DNA from: Moorella sp. UBA4076
GTDB lineage: Bacteria; Bacillota; DSM-521; Neomoorellales; Neomoorellaceae
Length of the DNA stretch: 7,777 nucleotides
Assembly (NCBI GenBank): GCA_002383405.1
Contig: DFYS01000012.1
Coordinates: forward strand, 5,667-13,443
Direction of reading: 5' to 3'
Each line of letters starts with the position of its first letter. Positions within the stretch are counted from its first letter, which is position 1. The position numbers and the translations under genes are program-made. Below, piece after piece: positions 5,441 through 7,777 of the stretch. The notes under the pieces are model-generated. The model worked only from the letters and a program-made list of their open reading frames with translations. It did no database searches and had not been told where the DNA came from.

Positions 5441-6706
5441 ATGTATCACAAGAGTATTCTCGATAATGGCATCCGGGTAGTGACGGAAGAGGTTCCCTTT
5501 GTTAATTCCGTAGCCCTGGGTGTATGGGTACGTACCGGTTCGCGCCATGAGGGCGCGACCAATCAGGGTGTTTCCCATTTTTTGGAACACCTGCTTTTTA
5601 AGGGAACCTCCCGGCGGACAGCCAGGCAAATAGCGGAAGAACTGGAGGCGGTCGGGGGCGTAATTAATGCCTTTACGACCAAGGAGTATACCTGTTTTTA
5701 CAGCCGGGTTCTGGCGGAACATCTGGACCTGGCCATTGATGTTTTGAGCGATATGTTTTTTAATTCCCGCCTGGCTGATGAGGATATCGAAAAAGAGAAA
5801 AAGGTCATCCTGGAAGAGATCAAAATGTATGAGGATTCTCCGGACGAGCTGGTTCACGACCTTTTTGCCCAGACCATCTGGCCGGGGCATCCCCTGGGCC
5901 GGGCCATTCTCGGTACTTCGGAATCGGTGACCGGTTTAAACCGGGAGCGCATCTATAACTATTACCGCCAGCAGTATAACAGCAATAATATCGTCCTGGC
6001 GGCAGCCGGCCGATTTGCCACCGGCGAGCTGATTGCCAAACTGCAGGCCGCCTTTGGGGAGCAAGCGTGCCCGGGCCGGGAGAGGGAATACTTCCCGCCG
6101 CAGGGCCAGGGCCGCGTCAGCGTGCATATAAAGGATACCGAACAGGTGCAGATCTGCCTGGGGGTGCCGGGTCTATCTCAGGAGGACGCCGGTATTTATA
6201 CCCTCCAGGCGCTTAATAATATCCTGGGCGGGGGTTTGAGCTCACGCCTCTTTCAGCTTATCCGCGAAGAGCAGGCGCTGGCCTATTCGGTCTATTCCTA
6301 CCATGCCGGTTTCTTTGACAGCGGTTTATTTACCGTTTATGCCGGTACCAGCCCGGATAATTACCGCCAGGTAGTGGAACTGATTCTTAAAGAGCTGGCA
6401 GCGATTAAAAACGAAGGGGTAACCGGACTGGAGCTGAAGCGGACCAGGGATCAGATCCGCGGCAACCTGCTCCTCGGTCAGGAGAGCGTCAACCATCGTA
6501 TGAGCAGCCTGGGCAAGACGGAGCTCGCCTTCGGCCGCGTTATTACAACTGAAGAGATAATCGAGCGCCTGAATGAAGTTACCGCAGATGATGTCCAGGC
6601 TGTTGCCCGGCGTATCTTCCAGCCGGAGTATCTATCGCTGACCACCCTGGGGCCGGAGGTTGAACCGCTGGACCTGCCCGACCGGGCCCGACAGGCGGGG
6701 ATATAG
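5441..6706 (+). CDS. ymxG: M16 family zinc metallopeptidase, YmxG/MlpA-like
   Basis: This 421-residue processing-protease-like zinc peptidase has the two-domain M16 fold. The catalytic half carries the inverted zinc motif HFLEH (residues 46-50, with H46 and H50 as ligands and E49 as catalytic base) and the distal ligand E126 in EEIKMYEDSPDE, exactly 76 residues after H50. The second half has the conserved glycine-rich GGGLSSRLFQLIREEQALAYSV (263-284) with the R...Y pair typical of this family. All catalytic residues are present, so it should be active. No signal peptide is visible, so it is cytoplasmic. It follows pnp-ylxY as in B. subtilis, where the gene is called ymxG or mlpA. ATG 5441 is preferred because it gives the usual MYxKxxLDNGIRVV-type start and has AAGGGGG 6 bases upstream. 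GTG 5396 would add 15 unconserved basic residues. The preceding gap carries repeat copy B. Confidence 0.93.
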   Translation: MYHKSILDNGIRVVTEEVPFVNSVALGVWVRTGSRHEGATNQGVSHFLEHLLFKGTSRRTARQIAEELEAVGGVINAFTTKEYTCFYSRVLAEHLDLAIDVLSDMFFNSRLADEDIEKEKKVILEEIKMYEDSPDELVHDLFAQTIWPGHPLGRAILGTSESVTGLNRERIYNYYRQQYNSNNIVLAAAGRFATGELIAKLQAAFGEQACPGREREYFPPQGQGRVSVHIKDTEQVQICLGVPGLSQEDAGIYTLQALNNILGGGLSSRLFQLIREEQALAYSVYSYHAGFFDSGLFTVYAGTSPDNYRQVVELILKELAAIKNEGVTGLELKRTRDQIRGNLLLGQESVNHRMSSLGKTELAFGRVITTEEIIERLNEVTADDVQAVARRIFQPEYLSLTTLGPEVEPLDLPDRARQAGI

Positions 6707-6765
6707 GGATAAACCTTTCATTGCGCGTTGTCACCAGAGAACCATGAAAAAGTTGGATTGTGGTA

Positions 6766-6980
6766 GGGGTGATGCAGGTTCCCGGAGGGCGCATTTGCGC
6801 GTAGTTCAAAAGAACGAGGCTGGCTGAGGAACAGCGCGGCCGCAAGTTTCTCGACCCGAAGGGTCGGGTTAAGGCCGTGCCCGAAGCCAGCCGAGTTCGT
6901 ACAAATATAAGGCGAGAAGTGGCACCTGAAGGGAACTTGCATCACCCTCTGATAAGCCAACATTGGTATAACGCTATTTT
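6766..6980 (+). repeat. Interspersed structured-RNA-like repeat, copy C (complete)
   Basis: The same architecture as 5125-5345 is present. The closing helix pairs 6766-6783 with 6931-6948. GCGC-ATTT-GCGC is a small hairpin (6789-6800), and GTTC-AAAA-GAAC (6803-6814) is fully Watson-Crick here. GGCTGGCT (6818-6825) pairs with AGCCAGCC (6885-6892), and GCGCGGCC (6834-6841) with GGCCGTGC (6873-6880). The apical hairpin is unlike copy B: CGACCC-GAA-GGGTCG (6852-6866). After the closing helix a CCA/TGG mini-hairpin (near 6957-6966) precedes the tail AACGCTATTTT (6970-6980). The tail stops just before the ribosome binding site of the next gene (GGAGG, 6982-6986), so this copy would form the 5' leader of that gene's mRNA. 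The 59 bases between ymxG and this copy show no clear terminator or promoter. Confidence 0.9.
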
Positions 6981-6995
6981 TGGAGGAGAAACCGA

Positions 6996-7364
6996 ATGGA
7001 CCGTCTTGAGCATATCTTTGCCCTCCAGGAACGCTTCGACAGCGACCTGGCGCGGCGGCGGCAGCTGCCGGAATACAGCCCGGCCGAATGGATCCAGAAA
7101 GAGGTGCTGGCAATGGTCGCCGAGCTGGCGGAGCTGCTGGAAGAGGTAAATTTCAAGTGGTGGAAAAACCCCCACCCCCTGGACCACGAGGCCATCAAAG
7201 GCGAGCTGGTCGACATCCTGCATTTCCTGGTCAGCACCTGCCTGAAAGCCGGCATCTCGGCGGATGAATTCTACCAGGGGTATCTCACGAAAAACCAGGA
7301 AAACTTTCACCGCCAGCAGGGCCTGACAGGTTGTAAGGAGTATGCCGCTACGCGAGAGGTATGA
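6996..7364 (+). CDS. All-alpha NTP pyrophosphatase (dimeric dUTPase / MazG-like)
   Basis: This 122-residue, largely helical protein has the metal-binding signature of the all-alpha NTP pyrophosphatase superfamily: overlapping ExxE motifs (E43, E46, E49/E50) on one helix and ExxD (E70, D73) on a later helix, with FKWWK (53-57) between them. Family members hydrolyse nucleoside triphosphates such as dUTP to the monophosphate and pyrophosphate, cleaning the nucleotide pool. The ELVDILHFLVS stretch (70-80) is reminiscent of the dimeric dUTPase branch, but the substrate cannot be fixed from sequence alone. The protein is cytoplasmic, with no signal peptide. ATG 6996 lies 9 bases after GGAGG (6982-6986). 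The gene begins only 15 bases after repeat copy C. It has no counterpart at this position in the B. subtilis cluster. Confidence 0.75.
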   Translation: MDRLEHIFALQERFDSDLARRRQLPEYSPAEWIQKEVLAMVAELAELLEEVNFKWWKNPHPLDHEAIKGELVDILHFLVSTCLKAGISADEFYQGYLTKNQENFHRQQGLTGCKEYAATREV

Positions 7365-7397
7365 AGTCGCCCGGGGGACAGGGAAGCATAAAGCAGC

Positions 7398-7431
7398 CAT
7401 CTCCTTTCATATCTTTTAGCGAAGGGAGATG
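7398..7431 (+). promoter_or_regulatory. Inverted repeat covering the ribosome binding site of the membrane protein gene
   Basis: CATCTCC (7398-7404) is the exact reverse complement of GGAGATG (7425-7431), and adjacent T/A bases could extend the pairing. The right arm covers part of the AAGGGAG ribosome binding site (7422-7428). In RNA the hairpin would hide that site around a 20-base loop. A role in translational control is inference. Confidence 0.4.
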
Positions 7432-7437
7432 AAGGCC

Positions 7438-7752
7438 ATGCTGGCAGTATTGCTGGCGATAATGTTGCTGTTGCTCTTGATAGCGGCCGTGCGGGTCAAG
7501 GTGGGCGGCTATCGTGGCACGCTGGAAGAAACGGCGGCCAGCCCCGTTTCGCGGGCCCTGGCCGAGCTGACGGCTATCGCCGGGGGGATTTACCTTTCCC
7601 TGGTGCTGATGGTAAACTTTTTAAAAGTTAATTTACCCGCAACGATAGCCATTGGTGATTTAATAATCGACCCCCTGGCTGTCGTCGCCCTGATGGTGGC
7701 CCTGGTGCAGCCCCTGATCCTCAGGGTGTGGCCGTGGTTAAAGGGGCGGTAG
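7438..7752 (+). CDS. Small membrane protein of unknown function
   Basis: I do not recognise this protein. It is 104 residues long with three hydrophobic segments: a very hydrophobic N-terminus (about residues 1-17), a central segment (about 44-62, around IAGGIYLSLVLMVNF) and a C-terminal segment (about 78-97). A short polar stretch with GGYRGTLEE (about 24-32) follows the first. The small size, multi-pass layout and sporulation-type neighbours vaguely recall YtrH-like sporulation membrane proteins, but I see no decisive motif. ATG 7438 has AAGGGAG 9 bases upstream. In-frame ATG 7429 directly abuts that site and is less likely. The stop codon is 4 bases before the next start, so the two genes are probably co-transcribed. 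Confidence 0.7.
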   Translation: MLAVLLAIMLLLLLIAAVRVKVGGYRGTLEETAASPVSRALAELTAIAGGIYLSLVLMVNFLKVNLPATIAIGDLIIDPLAVVALMVALVQPLILRVWPWLKGR

Positions 7753-7756
7753 GGCG

Positions 7757-7777
7757 ATGCGTTTATCAGAGCTGATG
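7757..7777 (+). CDS. ymxH: Start of a YlmC/YmxH family gene (cut by the window end)
   Basis: Only seven codons are visible, encoding MRLSELM. That start matches the characteristic MRLSxL opening of the small PRC-barrel YlmC/YmxH sporulation-associated proteins. In B. subtilis ymxH directly follows ymxG, which supports the call. The ATG lies 4 bases after the stop of the membrane protein gene, with a weak TAGGG just upstream, so translational coupling is likely. The identification rests on seven residues plus gene order. Confidence 0.5.

Noticed and set aside
5230..5466. Open reading frame of 78 codons across repeat copy B
   Set aside because: Most of it is repeat sequence whose conservation is explained by base pairing. 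It overlaps the start of ymxG in another frame and has no good ribosome binding site.
6877..7149. Open reading frame of 90 codons across repeat copy C into the pyrophosphatase gene
   Set aside because: It is a shadow of the repeat and of the real gene at 6996, which has a proper ribosome binding site and a family signature.

Overview
The window reads as chromosomal DNA from an endospore-forming, moderately GC-rich Firmicute. The gene order is the classical Bacillus/Clostridia block rpsO - pnp - ylxY (polysaccharide deacetylase) - ymxG/mlpA (M16 peptidase) - ymxH (ylmC/ymxH family), all on the + strand. Strong AAGGAGG-type ribosome binding sites and GTG/TTG starts fit this. The protein style suggests a thermophilic clostridial lineage such as Moorella, but that genus guess is inference. 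Compared with Bacillus, a secreted D-Ala-D-Ala carboxypeptidase (dacF-like) sits between ylxY and ymxG. A small all-alpha NTP pyrophosphatase and a small membrane protein sit between ymxG and ymxH.

Layout: 1-49 is the 3' end of an interspersed repeat. 101-129 is a good sigma-A-type promoter, followed by a foldable leader, rpsO (220-489) and a strong intrinsic terminator (499-526). 538-662 is a 125-bp inverted-repeat element flanked by an 8-bp direct duplication, which looks like a MITE. pnp is 757-3003. Its stop codon lies in a 22-nt direct repeat. ylxY is 3137-3853, with its start codon inside an inverted repeat. The dacF-like gene is 3987-5069. 5070-5440 is mostly a full copy of the interspersed repeat (5125-5345). 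ymxG is 5441-6706, a second full repeat copy is 6766-6980, the NTP pyrophosphatase is 6996-7364, a membrane protein is 7438-7752, and the first codons of a ymxH-like gene start at 7757.

The genes combine RNA metabolism (S15, PNPase), cell-wall or spore-cortex processing (deacetylase, DD-carboxypeptidase), proteolysis and nucleotide-pool cleaning. The conserved genes are ordinary. The unusual content is between them: a roughly 215-221-nt repeat found three times in 7.8 kb, always in the same orientation as the genes. Two copies can be compared in full, and they form the same nested helices, including an 18-bp closing stem with a compensatory A-U to U-A change and several G-U/G-C exchanges. This points to a structured RNA, or a mobile element encoding one, that I cannot assign to a known family. 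The rpsO-pnp MITE is a second, unrelated mobile-looking element.
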